Positions 1 through 11,414 of a stretch of DNA of 64,000 nucleotides are shown one piece after another. The position numbers and the translations under genes are program-made. The notes under the pieces were generated by a model, which had not been told where the DNA came from, searched no databases, and saw only the letters and a list, made by a program, of their open reading frames with translations. How positions within the stretch are numbered: the stretch's first letter is position 1; every line of letters begins with the position of its first letter. The DNA comes from Asterias amurensis (Eukaryota; Echinodermata; Asteroidea; Forcipulatida; Asteriidae). Where the stretch lies: assembly GCF_032118995.1 (NCBI RefSeq), contig NC_092669.1, forward strand, positions 2,665,501-2,729,500. Reading direction: 5' to 3'.

Positions 1-29
1 ACAAAGAAAATATGGGTCAAATCTTTATC

Positions 30-228
30 AAGAAACAAACAGATAAAGCTGCTGGCAAGTTAGTTGCCCTGTTTTTTTTTGTATTTGTTTATAAATAATA
101 TTATTTATTTATGATTTTTTCGCCCTTTCAAGAAACAAACAGATAAAGCTGCTGGCAGGTTAGTTGCCCTGTTTTTTGTATTTGTTTGTAAATAATATTA
201 TTTATTTATGATTTGTTTTTGCCCTTTC
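30..228. repeat. Two-copy ~100-bp tandem repeat
   Basis: The stretch beginning AAGAAACAAACAGATAAAGC near 30 is repeated almost exactly from about 130. Each copy ends in an AT-rich segment and a CCCTTTC motif. The copies differ by a few substitutions and T-run length. Confidence 0.8.
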
Positions 229-3094
229 TATCTACCATTCAATTCCTATTAAAATACTCAAAATGCAGTTTGGCGATAACGCTAGTACATAGTCTGGCGC
301 CTAATCAAAGATGTGGGGAATAAGAACTGGTTGTCATAGCATGGTACAAGGTATTAGACTGAGACTGATGCAACTGTCCCTAACACACTATCATCTTTCC
401 GCCATATTTGTCTTGTTCCCTGTCAACCTTCATGACTACTGGTAATCATTATTCCAGTAAGGACCCTGACTATGTTTTTCCTTCAAAACTTTGATTTTGT
501 GACATTTGTTTGAATGGGAATGGGAGTAATTATCAATGAATGAAACAAAGAAAAGGAAACATTTAACAAGAAAACAGGGCTAGAATTTCATCGTTGACAG
601 GGCAAGGTAATTTTTATTTTGCAAAAGGGCACTTCCACAGCAAAATCTGTAAGTGATTGGGAATATCTTGACAGAGCACCATGGCCAAGACCAGGGTCTC
701 CAAAGCCTGAAACCAAAAATATGCTGAACAAATGTACGCATGCCCTTTTCCCTGGCATAAAAATAATCACTGTTTTATTACTGTACTGTGTATATGATGT
801 AAATACTTGGGGGATATTGTACCCTGTACAAAAACCAATTTGCAAGCTTGTAATTTGCAATCTTGTACGTACACAGCTTCACTTCACTCCTCAACTACTA
901 CCCTCGTCTGACCTTACCGGTGACCCCGAAGAGCCTCAAAGGTCACAGCTTTCAACAAGAGTTGAAATCCTGTACGTCTAAGTACAGCACAAACAACACT
1001 CTGGGAATCGTTGATGACTTTTACAGACTGAGGCTTTGCGACACTCAAGAATGACGTGTTTGCAAACATTTGTTTCTAATGAAACTGCAATCACAAGCCT
1101 AATGGAGTGAAAATCCCAACAATGCGGTCGCCCCCGCGCTGGTTTGATTTCAAGGGCATTAGGGTACGAAGAGAAGTCGGTGCCCTGATAAAACGGTTGT
1201 TTAATTACCTCCATGTTTTCGGCTATTTGTTTTTCTTCTGGGTTTTTTTTTTGCCATTGTAACAGGATGATTTTGATTTGTACTGTTAGGATATTAAATG
1301 GATATTTGCACCGTACAACCAAGGGGTGAATAGCACCACTAGATGTGAACTTGAATTGAAGAGCGGATTTAGAATGAGCCTGGCCATCTTTGTTGTGCTC
1401 CTGGGCGCCCATTTTGTTTAGTGTCAAGAACGTAATAAAAACAAAATGTTACATGTGTATTACTCCATGTATTATCAATTTTGTGTTATCTAAAATGCTA
1501 AATGGAATTTTTTCATTTTTACCATTCCAGAAAATTTGACCAAGGGCATTTGTCTTGCTTGCCTCATACATGTATACGCGAATTGCATCTGATAACTTAA
1601 AATTTGACCAATATACACAGCAACTTTTTTTCACTTTTTAATTTTTATACATTAGCATTGTAGTTTCACAAAAATCTTATTCTATAGATAAAACCATTTC
1701 CAGAATGCACTTCAAAAAGGGCATTTGAAACCAAGATAAACACGGAAGTAGAAAGCATTCCATTTCCAAAGACCTTGTTTCAATTCAGCGTCCTTCGGTC
1801 AAACTTCCAAAATATGAGTCCAGAAAAATGCTCACACAGTTAAACAATAAAAAAATCCTAAGGAGAAGCCTGGCATCTGATACCTTAGTAAAGTACACAC
1901 ATTAAAGTCTCAGGCCTTGACGTTTGCAATATGTATTCCCCGTAATCAGTAAAACGGCTGCAGACAATCTACCCTCCACTTCAGATTAAATATTTGGGGA
2001 AGCATTACATGTAAAGTGAAAATTCCAACACAGATGCTTCTAGTCTGAATCATCAAGCAGCGCACTGTACACAAATAACACATGCCCAGAGTCTACCGGA
2101 ATTTGATAGAAAATGGGTATGCCAGACCCCGGCTGTCCTTAGCCCTAGTGCCGTAGCCTCGAGATAAAAACCAACCAGCAGACCAAGGGGGAATGAACCC
2201 AGGTTGACCCCAAGGGGGGATTTACTTCAAGTAGACAGAAGATTATCTTGAGTGTAATTTTAAAGGGAAGTACGTACACACGCCAGACTTGGGTCTAATT
2301 TCATCCAGAGCTGCTTTTTTAAAAGCAAAAAAAAGTGGAAAATAAAAAATAAAATAAAAATTATCAGCCAAAGTATTAAATGTCACAATGAAAAATTGTT
2401 TACTATGATCCTGCGTGTTTTTTTTTTCTTCCTTTTTGCAAGGCCATCTTTCTTTATTTCCAGGAATGTTTAATGCTGAGCCACTGCTTCCAACCCCCCC
2501 CCCCCCCATGGTGGCTGTCTCAGCCTTGACAACATTTATGGATGTCACATTCATGTTACTACTACATCATGTGACAGGATACAAGTGTGATCAGCGTTCT
2601 CCCTAAGCGAACCTGTCCCCTGGCCAAATGCCAGTTAAAACACTCGAGGACCAGTCAAAAATCACTCCAAGTAGTTTGGCTCGAGCTACATTAGTTCAAT
2701 GTTGGAAAGCACCTAGAAAGCACCATTTGAAATATTGACAAGTGAAAATACTGACGGTCTAGTGAATTGACAAGCTCACTGGCAATGACTGGTCCTGCTG
2801 GCCAGTCACTAAAGACTGAGACCGAGTTATCAAAAACGATTCAAAGAAACAGCCTGGACATCAACGCTTGAGTCTTCAGACTTGTGACTGGCCTCGCTGC
2901 TTTTGTCATGTAGGCATACATGTAGTATTTAGCCATAGGGGTGTATGGGTGTCTTTCGGACACCCGGACACCCTGCTTTAAAAATTTGACACCCTGTTTT
3001 ATATGGTACCGTTTTATACTGTCATTTTACACAATGTATTGTAAGTGAACATTTTGGACACACAGTTTTTAAATTCACAGCAAATTTGCACACC

Positions 3095-3395
3095 CTTTAT
3101 CTGACAAAATCCTGGCTAAAACCTTGCGTGTGGGGGAGGGGAACCCTGTGCGTAAGTTTGGGGCCGTTAGTCAATGAACTGATAACTATCCTAAAGTTTT
3201 TAAATTTCCAACCAATTTTGACATCATTTTACCAAATCCTGGCTCAAACCTTTGCATGTGGGGGAGGGGGAGACCTGTGTTAGTTAGGGGCCATTACTCG
3301 ATCAATATCCTACGCTAACAATTGTGGACAAAATTTTATCAAATCCAGGCTCAAACCTTTGCATATGTGGGTGTGCGGGGGTGGGGGGGGGGGAG
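3095..3395. repeat. Imperfect ~135-bp tandem repeat, about 2.5 copies
   Basis: Three segments share AAATCCTGGCTCAAACCTTTG followed by a G-rich GTGGGGGAGGGG block, near 3105, 3235 and 3343. The third ends in a long G run at 3375-3394. A degenerate minisatellite is the simplest reading. Confidence 0.65.
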
Positions 3396-4389
3396 GAGCT
3401 GTTAAATAACACGTAGGCCCTGCTACTCCACGAATTTCCTGACCATTTGAACAACTACAATGAATTCAGAAGGGATACAGAATCAATTCAAACCGCAGAC
3501 AACACACACAGCCTCGTCGTATTTATTATTCTTCCTCCAAGTACCACACAGACGAACCCTACACACCTTCACTAAGAGCTCCAAAGAAAAGAAAAAATTA
3601 CCAATTTCACGCCGCGGAATAACAAAAAATAACAAAGGGGTGTTGTAAAGCCCACGGGAACATGTATAATTCAATCTTACTCTTTAACCATTATGGATAA
3701 AAGATTTACAGATGGGAGTTGCACAAAGCACCTCGCTCGACCTTGAACGACGCAGTATAAACACTACATTGTACGTTGTTAGCAGAGGGACGTCCAATGT
3801 TTGTGTACTTAGCGAGTGTAAATTTCAATGTTGGCAACTGACTCGTCAGGTTTTCATGACGAGAAAGAATCAGAATGTATGATGGACAATGTTTACTTCA
3901 CTCAAGAACAAATTTGGATTTGTAACTTTTTCCAACGAGTTGACGGAACCATTTAAAGATATTCAACTGCATTGGTTGGGTCTGGAAGGTAAATTGTAAC
4001 AGTACGCGCTAATCCACCAATCAGATGCTCGAACTGGAGTGTGGTATAAAAAGCTATAACCTACTCCCAGTTTCATGTTGCACTCTGCGTATATTGTGAG
4101 TGTCGATGCGTCACGCTCCGCATACCGACAGTGCAAAAATGACATTATAATCTTTGCCCATCCATGGATGCTGTTCATTGTGAAATAACAGTGTGAAATT
4201 TTAAACATAACATATAATAATAATAATAAAATAATAATAATAATAATAAGACTTGTAATGCGCACGTACATGTATCCACCCTGCTGGGTGTTCAAGGCGC
4301 GTATTTAATAGGCTAGTATTTAAACATGCGCGCGTGTGGAATACAGAAATTAATAGCGCATCTGCTAGCTAGTCACTGAAAAAGATTTA

Positions 4390-4800
4390 TGGCAATCCCT
4401 GACCTGACCTATGATCTACTGAAAATTTACTTGAATAATATCTGAACCCTAGTACATGAGTAAGCATAGAGCTGGGTCCTACACACATGTAGCTCTATGA
4501 TATACATGTAAGTCACACTTTTCCTTTTGTTTGGCACCAAGGTCCTGGATAATGATAATTCCTACACTGAAGGTCATCTCATCCACCAACATAAAAAAAC
4601 CTGACATGACCCGTAATCTACATTACTGAATATTTTCCTGAATTTCCAAGCCCCAAGTATTGAGTAAGCCACACTTCTCCTTCTTCTTTGGCACTTTAGA
4701 ACTTGAAGACATCAAGATCCAGGATAACGATAAATCCTACACTGAAGGTCATCTCATCCAGTGACATGAGAAAAACCATTAAAGACTACGGTCAAACAGC
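4390..4800. repeat. Two-copy ~200-bp direct repeat
   Basis: The segments around 4545-4590 and 4715-4765 share TCCTACACTGAAGGTCATCT and flanking sequence, including similar upstream blocks that mention TGAGTAAGC and ACACTT. The divergence suggests an old local duplication. Confidence 0.5.
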
Positions 4801-5719
4801 ACCAGCAGGTAATGTGTCAAGATCATTGCAACGATTAGAGAGCTGATGATGATATTCTGTGATGATAGCATTTTAGCTAATGGCCTGTAATGGTCTCAAC
4901 AACACACATTATTTATGTCCTTTCTAATTACAGGCATGTACACAAACGTACCTACATGTATGTAGACTACATAGCTGATGACGTCCAATATGCAAAGGTC
5001 TGATTGCTTTCACATGTACAGCTTAGGCCCAACGCACCCCCCCCCCCCTTCTCCATTTAACCTTAGCCAATTCATAGGGCTGCATCAACCCCATTCCCAG
5101 AAGCTAAAAGCACAAAATATTTCTACTAGCCATAATAAGGGTACCAGCTCAAATACCATTCACATCACAACCATCTGTTACTGGTGTCCCGCTTAATTCT
5201 GCCGAGCAGAAATCTGAACCATATTTCCTGCTTCTAAAAGTACCTATGAATTTGGGCCAAGGCTGATAAAAAAACATATTGTACAATCTCTCTGAAATCA
5301 TAATATTGTACCAAACAAATTCTAGAAGCTTCAATTTAATTTTAGTGGTGATACAGTAGGCCTACATGTTTTGTAAATAATTTAAGTTATAGTTCTGAGA
5401 GGTACAGCAGAGACGATCAACCGACAGTGGGCCAGGCCCTCGGACAACCGTACATTATTTTGATGCATTTCACATTGTGTGCAGTAAAAACAATCAACTT
5501 TGTTATTGTATAAAAAGGAAGCGGAAATGGCCTAGTGCATTGCACACACAAACATTTGGTACACATTACGTTACAAGGTACATGTAGTTTTAATAAAGCA
5601 TTAGGATGAGCACAGTCATCCCTCTTCATAGTTGTACAGACTGTGTTTTGAAAAGATTTATTAAATAGTACATGTACATGCCAAGCTGTCAGCCTGCAAA
5701 ATGATTTTGTGGTAAACAC

Positions 5720-6380
5720 CATCAGCATACAGTAAACCCTCCTACTGTCTGACCCTTCAATACCATCAATTGTGTTTTGAATGATGTAAAAACTATGCCA
5801 GCGGGCAACTACAAGTAGTGAATGCATCCATAACAGTCAACCCTCCTACCGTCTGACCCTTCAATATCACCTATTGTGGTTAAATGAATGATGTATTTTA
5901 TGACAGCCTGCAAACTACAAGTAGTGAATGCATCAATAACAGTCAACCCTCCTACTGTCTTACCCTTCAATACCATCAATTGTGTTTTGAATGATGTAAA
6001 AACTATGCCAGCCGGCAACTACATGTGGTGAATGCATCCATAACACAGTCAACCCTCCTACCGTCTGACCCTTCAATATCACCTATTGTGGTTAAATGAA
6101 TGATGTATTCTATGACAGCCTGCAAAGTAGTGAATGCATCAATAACACAGTCAACCCTCCTACTGTCTGACCCTTCAATATCGCCCATTGTGGTTTTGAA
6201 TGATGTATTTTAAGACAGCCTGCAATGACAGGTGGTGAATGCGTTTATAACACAGTCGTCAACCCTCCTCATTTCAGTATTATCCAATGTGGTTTTAAAT
6301 AATAGATCAACTACGCCAGCCTGCAATTAAAAGATAATGTAATGAATGCATAACAAAACAGCACCCTCCTACTGTTTGAC
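5720..6380 (-). repeat. ~105-bp satellite array, about 7 units
   Basis: The motif CAACCCTCCTACTGTCTGAC recurs about every 103-107 bp (near 5727, 5838, 5942, 6049, 6152, 6256 and 6362). Two unit types alternate in the first units: one contains CATCAATTGTGTTTTGAATG, the other CACCTATTGTGGTTAAATGA. The family recurs at 17868-18055 in the opposite orientation and at 33250-33720. Confidence 0.85.
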
Positions 6381-6392
6381 TATATGGATGTT

Positions 6393-6524
6393 GGATAACT
6401 TTCCGTATGGCGCCACCACTTTTTCACTCATTTTTACAAAAAGGGATATATCAATCAGGTAAATTAGATACTATATTATTTTATTTCGAATGAAAAAGTG
6501 GTGGCGCCATACGGAAACTTTTCC
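6393..6524. mobile_element. 132-bp MITE with 8-bp target duplication
   Basis: The ends form ~34-bp inverted repeats that share TTTCCGTATGGCGCCACCAC. The element is flanked on both sides by TGGATGTT (6385-6392 and 6525-6532). An 8-bp duplication fits hAT-type non-autonomous elements, but the superfamily is inferred from length alone. A second copy sits inside the foldback element at 61274-61405. Confidence 0.85.
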
Positions 6525-6786
6525 TGGATGTTTTCCACTTGTTTGGTGGCTCCATGAAGAGGTGACCAATGCCCAATTTAATGGGTTGACAATGATAAGC
6601 ACACAAGACCAAGTTATTATTATGCCACCTTAGTAGGTAGGATGACAGTTGAGTCAGCCAGTGCCGCGTCCATCAGAATTACACAAGCTCGTTTTAATTC
6701 TAAACATGATGCGAAAAGTGGTGAAAACTATTCACAGCGGTAAACAGAATTTGTAGAATGTAGGCAAAGTACATGTAAAAAGGCGA

Positions 6787-7176
6787 TTAAAGGAACACGT
6801 TGCCTTGGATCGGTCGAGTTGGTCTTTGAAAAGCGTTTGTAACCGTTTTTTATAAAATGCATATGGGTAGAAAGATGTTGTAAAAGTAGAATACAATGAT
6901 CCACACAAACATGCCTCAAAATTGCGTGGTTTTCCTTTTACCTTGTCGACTAACACGTCGGCCATTTATGGGGGTCAAAATTTTGACTCCCATAAATGGC
7001 CGACCATGTTAGTTCGCACAGTAGAAGGAAAACCACGCAATTTCGAGGCAAACTTGTGTGGATCATTGTATTCTACTTTTAAAACATCTTTCCAACCATA
7101 TGCATTTTATAAAAAACGGTTACAAACTCTTTTGTTTTGACCAACTCGTCCGATCCAAGGCAACGTGTTCCTTTAA
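6787..7176. mobile_element. TTAA-flanked palindromic MITE, family 1
   Basis: The element (6791-7172, 382 bp) lies between TTAA sites and is a near-perfect foldback: it begins AGGAACACGTTGCCTTGGAT and ends with the reverse complement, and both arms carry the same ~180-bp sequence around a centre near 6980. TTAA targets are typical of piggyBac and Kolobok relatives. Both arms are open in several frames, but these are shadows of the palindrome, not genes. Confidence 0.9.
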
Positions 7177-7501
7177 TACATCGGCATGAACATCAGTAAA
7201 ACTATTGACGTTGTTTGTCACACTCCATTTTTAGTTCCTTTGACTGTGGGGGAGTTTAATCATTGTCAATCTGCGCGCTTGAATTATTATTTATTTTTTA
7301 AATAAACCTCAAAAAGGAATAATTTAAATAAGGTAAATAAAGTCCAACATCCATCGAATTCAAAAAGACAAAATAGATACATTGCAGAAACAAGATGCCG
7401 AAATGTTTCACTTGATTCAGGGTTTTATACTTAATATTTTAAAATTGGTCATGTTATTGTTAGTTTTGAGTAAATTATTATTGTTATTTTTAGATACTCA
7501 C

Positions 7502-7732
7502 CCTTGGCAGACCTGTCGAGAGTTGTTTATGTAACATTTCCCGTTCTCGTTCCAGCTCTCCAATGCGCATATCGGCTCCGCTCAACGCGTCCTGCGTCTC
7601 CCTCAGGGACTCCATAATCCGATCTCGCTCGTCCAACATATTCACCATCAACTGCTCGACGTTCGAGTCATCCCCGTAGCTCGATCCCCGACTTCCATCC
7701 TCGGATATAGTTGGCATTACGTCACACATCAT
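7502..7732 (-). CDS. PPFIA: Liprin-alpha, first coding exon (partial gene)
   Basis: Liprin-alpha is a presynaptic active-zone and focal-adhesion scaffold with an N-terminal coiled coil and C-terminal SAM domains. This exon encodes 77 residues. It opens MMCDVMPTISEDG, nearly the vertebrate start MMCEVMPTISE, and continues with EQLMVNMLDERDRIMESLRE, matching the start of the family's first coiled coil; it ends LSTGLPR where the human protein has LNTALPQ. The ATG is at 7732 and the GTGAGT donor is at 7496-7501, so the exon stops at 7502. No later liprin exon was recognised down to position 1, so the window holds only exon 1 and part of a long first intron. It is divergent to GNPTAB, start codons 3.7 kb apart. 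The paralogue class cannot be judged from one exon. Confidence 0.9.
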
Positions 7733-8927
7733 GTCTTGATTTTAAGATTCTCAGATATCGCAGTAATAATTCCAGCACCGGGGTCGTAGAAACGTTTGAC
7801 CCGCTTCTTCTTCGGTCAGTTGGTAGACTGTCACTGACTGACTACAGCCGTCTAAAAGCCATAATCATTCACTTCAAAGTGTATAATTTAAAGCTCAGAA
7901 TAGAAGTGGGCGACGACGTTCACAAGTTTGTTTTCACCATTATGATTAGCACTATACATGACAGCAGGTATTGCAATGTAATGTACACTGTGTAATTAAC
8001 AAATCTCGCCGGTCACAACTTGGTGTTTTACAAATGAACGTCAAACACATTTTCGGTATTCATCCATTCCTTTCGCCAATGTTGGGCAAATAATACAACT
8101 TCCAGGAGACAATGAACAACTCATTTACCTTTTATCTTCCTCTACACCGCCATGTTGGCTTTGGAAACCGGTGAAATTTATCAAGAGAAACTCGACACTT
8201 TCCCTGTCATTTTCACTCCTTCGCGCGACACATACAATTTTCAGACTTCGCCAGCCATCATGGTGCCTCCACTGGCCCCCGCCTCACTTTATGTTGCTAT
8301 TCAATGGTACTTAGGTCGGCAACCAGCGAAGTACTTCAATTGCCCTTTCCCAGAATGCATTGAAGCGGTGACCCCACCCCCGCTTTTCCGGCTTTTTCGT
8401 GGAAGGAATTTTTTTTTTAACTCACTCACTGTGTCACGGTTCGCGATTTTGCGGTCGGGAAAAAATTGCTTGGTTTTATTTATTCAGTTGTGTCATTTAA
8501 AGTCACGTTTGTCGGCTTTTGTTTGACTACAAGTCAAGGTTGTGCAAGCATATTAGATTATGGTTGAGTTCTTGTCACTTTTTTTCACTCAAGCCAAAAA
8601 CGGTGCAATTAGCGACTTGGGGTAGGAGGGGTGTTGGGTATGCATGGAGGAATGCTATAGAGTAAAGTCAGTCTATAGACAAGTGGACATTATTTTGAAG
8701 CGGCCGCCTTTATTTTCTCCATTCAAATCAACGTAACCAAACTGAGGCTGGAGGGGGAAATAGTCTGATTTTTTTTTCTGGAGCTTAAAAACAAGAATCA
8801 TAATATCACACATTTTTTTGTTTTTGTTCCATGATTTTTTGATATTCTTTTTTTTTTCAGGGGGAGGGGTGCGGCCAGTTTCCCGTTCATTTTTCCCCTC
8901 AAGATTGAACTGCCGCCAGCTAGGGCC

Positions 8928-8939
8928 CCCCCCCCCCCC

Positions 8940-8973
<34 letters not shown>
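8928..8973. repeat. Homopolymer tract C13-A33
   Basis: A run of C is followed directly by a run of A. It explains the lysine/proline-rich or glycine/phenylalanine-rich open frames that cross it on both strands; these are not genes. Confidence 0.9.
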
Positions 8974-8974
<1 letters not shown>

Positions 8975-9876
8975 GGAGCCAAAAATACATGAGGTTTGCA
9001 TTGTTGTGACGATCACCCTAAAAACATGGTTGTTTAGCAAAGACGTGTCCAGCAGTTCTGCAAAGCAGCTTATCGGCCCATGTAGAGCTGTAAACAAAAT
9101 AATGTCCCACTTCCATCATCAATGCCCAAATAATCAAAATAAGTTTTGAATTAATGTTTTTTATTTTAATGCTCATTGACCATTTGAAAACAGATGGAAC
9201 TGTGTATAACCGCTATAGCAAGCAGCATTTTCTGCCCAACTTTCGTGTGAGTCTTTTGTTTCTTGTGGGTTTCTTCTTTTAGGCTTCTTCTTTCTCGGAT
9301 CGGCGTCACACTTTTCGGGAGCTTTGAAATCAAGTCAAATCGGAGAAGGGGAAATAATTAGACAGATCATGGTTCCTCCATAATTCTTTGTCTGATGATG
9401 GTCTGATCGACCCTTCCTTGGTGAAGCAAAAGATGCTATGTCAGATTTTTGGCCCCGAACATAAAACAATATTATTTTTGGAGTGAATGATAATAATATA
9501 ATATTTCAAAGAGTATGCCGCTCCAAAAAAAAGATTCTTACACAACACATAAGAATCGGTCATGTGATATATTGTCGGGATCCCGACAAAAAACAATTTT
9601 GGGCCTTTTATTTCACTGCTACTAATAATTGGTAGATCTTTTTTTAGCAATGGCTCAATGAAAGCTTGTAACTTTATCGACCTCATCAAAATACCTAGTT
9701 GAATTTTAAAACAACATTTGTTGGTCAAATCAGCCAAAAATCTGACATATAGCATCTTTAATTCAACAGCACCTTGCAATGGTAACCCATGAAAGTGCTG
9801 TCCCCGCCTCCGATAATGTTTATCCTTGAGGATTAGTCCGGCTCCGGGACGGCACACAAGTCTGTTAAGTGAACAC

Positions 9877-10270
9877 CCGAGTAACATGCCTGTGATATTT
9901 TTTCACAGGACTCGGGAAAGTACTGAGTATACAGTGCTAACACACATCGGTGTATGGGTAAAAACCAAAATTAATATTCTTTATCCCCGATGCAAATTTA
10001 ACATCTATTATATCGTTGCGGTACCCGCTGCCAAAATATAGGATTCGAACTGCCTCTAGCTGCCGGCAACCTCGGTAGTCTAGTTGGTAAGACACTGCTC
10101 TAGAATTGCAAGGGTCGTGGGTTCGAATCCCACCCGAGTAACATGCCTGTGATATTTTTTCACAGGACTCGGGAAAGTACTGAGTATACAGTGCTAACAC
10201 ACATCGGTGTATGGGTAAAAAAACCAAAATTAATATTCTTTATCCCCGATGCAAATTTAACATCTATTAT
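9877..10270 (+). mobile_element. Dimeric tRNA-headed SINE (family B) with 10-bp target duplication
   Basis: Two direct copies of a ~145-bp tail (about 9877-10019 and 10131-10270) surround one tRNA-like head at about 10065-10140 with an A-box-like TAGTCTAGTTGGTAAGAC and a B box GGTTCGAATCC. AAGTGAACAC flanks the whole unit (9867-9876 and 10271-10280), so tail, head and tail look like a single insertion. The head lacks the features of a working tRNA and is repeated elsewhere, so it is not a tRNA gene. Confidence 0.8.
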
Positions 10271-11414
10271 AAGTGAACACTGGTTTTACCGAACTGAAAA
10301 CTAAATCCGCCATCATTATTACAGAGCGACTAATCTCATATCAATGGTTCTCCCGGGATGAGCTAGTGTTGGCTATTCACTACTCGATCCAGGGGTTTTT
10401 GTTGTGAAGGATTAGAGCAAATTAATGGCATAGAAACCAAATCACGGGATTAGCGCTTCAACAGCGTGCCATCAAAAGAGATGCTGCAAAGCGAAACATT
10501 TAGGGGCTGTGCAATTTTTCGCATAACGATTATGGGTTGCCATACTTAAAACAGGCTACGTACTTATTAGTGAACTTTGCTGACAATAATAGCTTTATGG
10601 AAGCTGCAATTTTGAATACATAGCTCCTCGCTCAAACATTGTCATAATGTGTTATTGATGCTATGTTATAGACCTTCATTGCAACGTCATAGCTTGAGTT
10701 TTGCCAACCACCGGGGTTTGGAAAACTAAAGACAGCCATTAAATACTTAAATCAACAGTGAGCCATTTGAATTGTAGAAAATGTACACAAATTATTTTAA
10801 ATTAATGTTTGAAACAAATCAGGATTGTTAGTTCATGAAACTTTACAGAACATTTTGAATTTTGTCACACGATTGTTGAATGTTTTGCCAACATTCGGCC
10901 GGCCATGCCAACCTGCGCACTTTGTTTATCAACTTTGGAAAGCACCATCAATCTCTCCCCGGGGCCGCCTAACCTTAAGGATAATGGTTGCTGGTTCAAG
11001 CCCCATTGTCGTCAAAACTTGCTTTGTTCAACACCATATTGAAGGAGGAAAGGGCCAGCCACAAGATATGCCAATTAAACCACAGCAGATCAGACGCTCA
11101 TGGCACAAAGGGTAAGACATTCCTTCAATTTCCCTGCGTCCCCATCCCATTTTAAAGACACTAGAGATCGCCGAACAAAGTTTTAATTCTGAGCTAGCAG
11201 ACGAATATCGCACTTTGTTACAGCGCCCTCTATTGACCTTGCAGAGCCTTAAAAAAACATCACTGGTAAACGATTTTAGACGTGGTAAAGTAATGCTTTC
11301 GGGCTGGGTACCATGGTAAAAAATATGGCGATATCCATACAGCAGTTTTTCGTGTCATAAGCCAACGTGTAACCTAAGTTTTGTTGATGATCTTCTTCCA
11401 GAATTGAGGCCGAA

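Larger units (their letters stand above)
1..7501 (-). other. Liprin-alpha intron 1 (partial), no exon recognised
   Basis: No open frame here resembles a known protein on either strand. The content is repetitive: a two-copy ~100-bp tandem repeat at 30-228, ~135-bp imperfect tandem repeats at about 3095-3395, a two-copy ~200-bp repeat at about 4390-4800, an (AAT)n stretch at 4215-4250 with a retroelement-like tail after it, a ~105-bp satellite at 5720-6380, and two MITEs at 6393-6524 and 6791-7172. Assignment to liprin intron 1 is inferred from the open splice donor at its right end. Confidence 0.6.
7733..11414. other. Divergent liprin-alpha / GNPTAB intergenic region
   Basis: This 3.7 kb between the two divergent start codons should hold both promoters and 5' UTRs. 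No TATA box or known motif was convincing. Visible items are a 13-C/33-A homopolymer tract at 8928-8973, a relative of the GGCCATCTTG repeat at about 8690-8780, and a dimeric SINE at 9877-10270. An acceptor-like CTTCTTCCAG lies 13 bp before the GNPTAB ATG, so an upstream non-coding GNPTAB exon is possible. Confidence 0.6.

Noticed and set aside
619-981. 120-residue plus-strand open frame
   Set aside because: No family recognised, overlaps another frame on the opposite strand, and no exon-like borders.
6922-7140. Open frame repeated at 24582-24800 and 45165-45383 with near-identical translation
   Set aside because: It lies wholly inside palindromic family-1 MITEs; the repeated translation reflects the repeat, and the mirror frame exists on the other strand.
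8152-8526. 124-residue plus-strand open frame near the liprin start
   Set aside because: No similarity recognised, ends in low-complexity sequence, and lies in the divergent intergenic region.
10065-10140. Possible tRNA gene
   Set aside because: Same head occurs in several SINE B copies and the anticodon arm does not fold properly.
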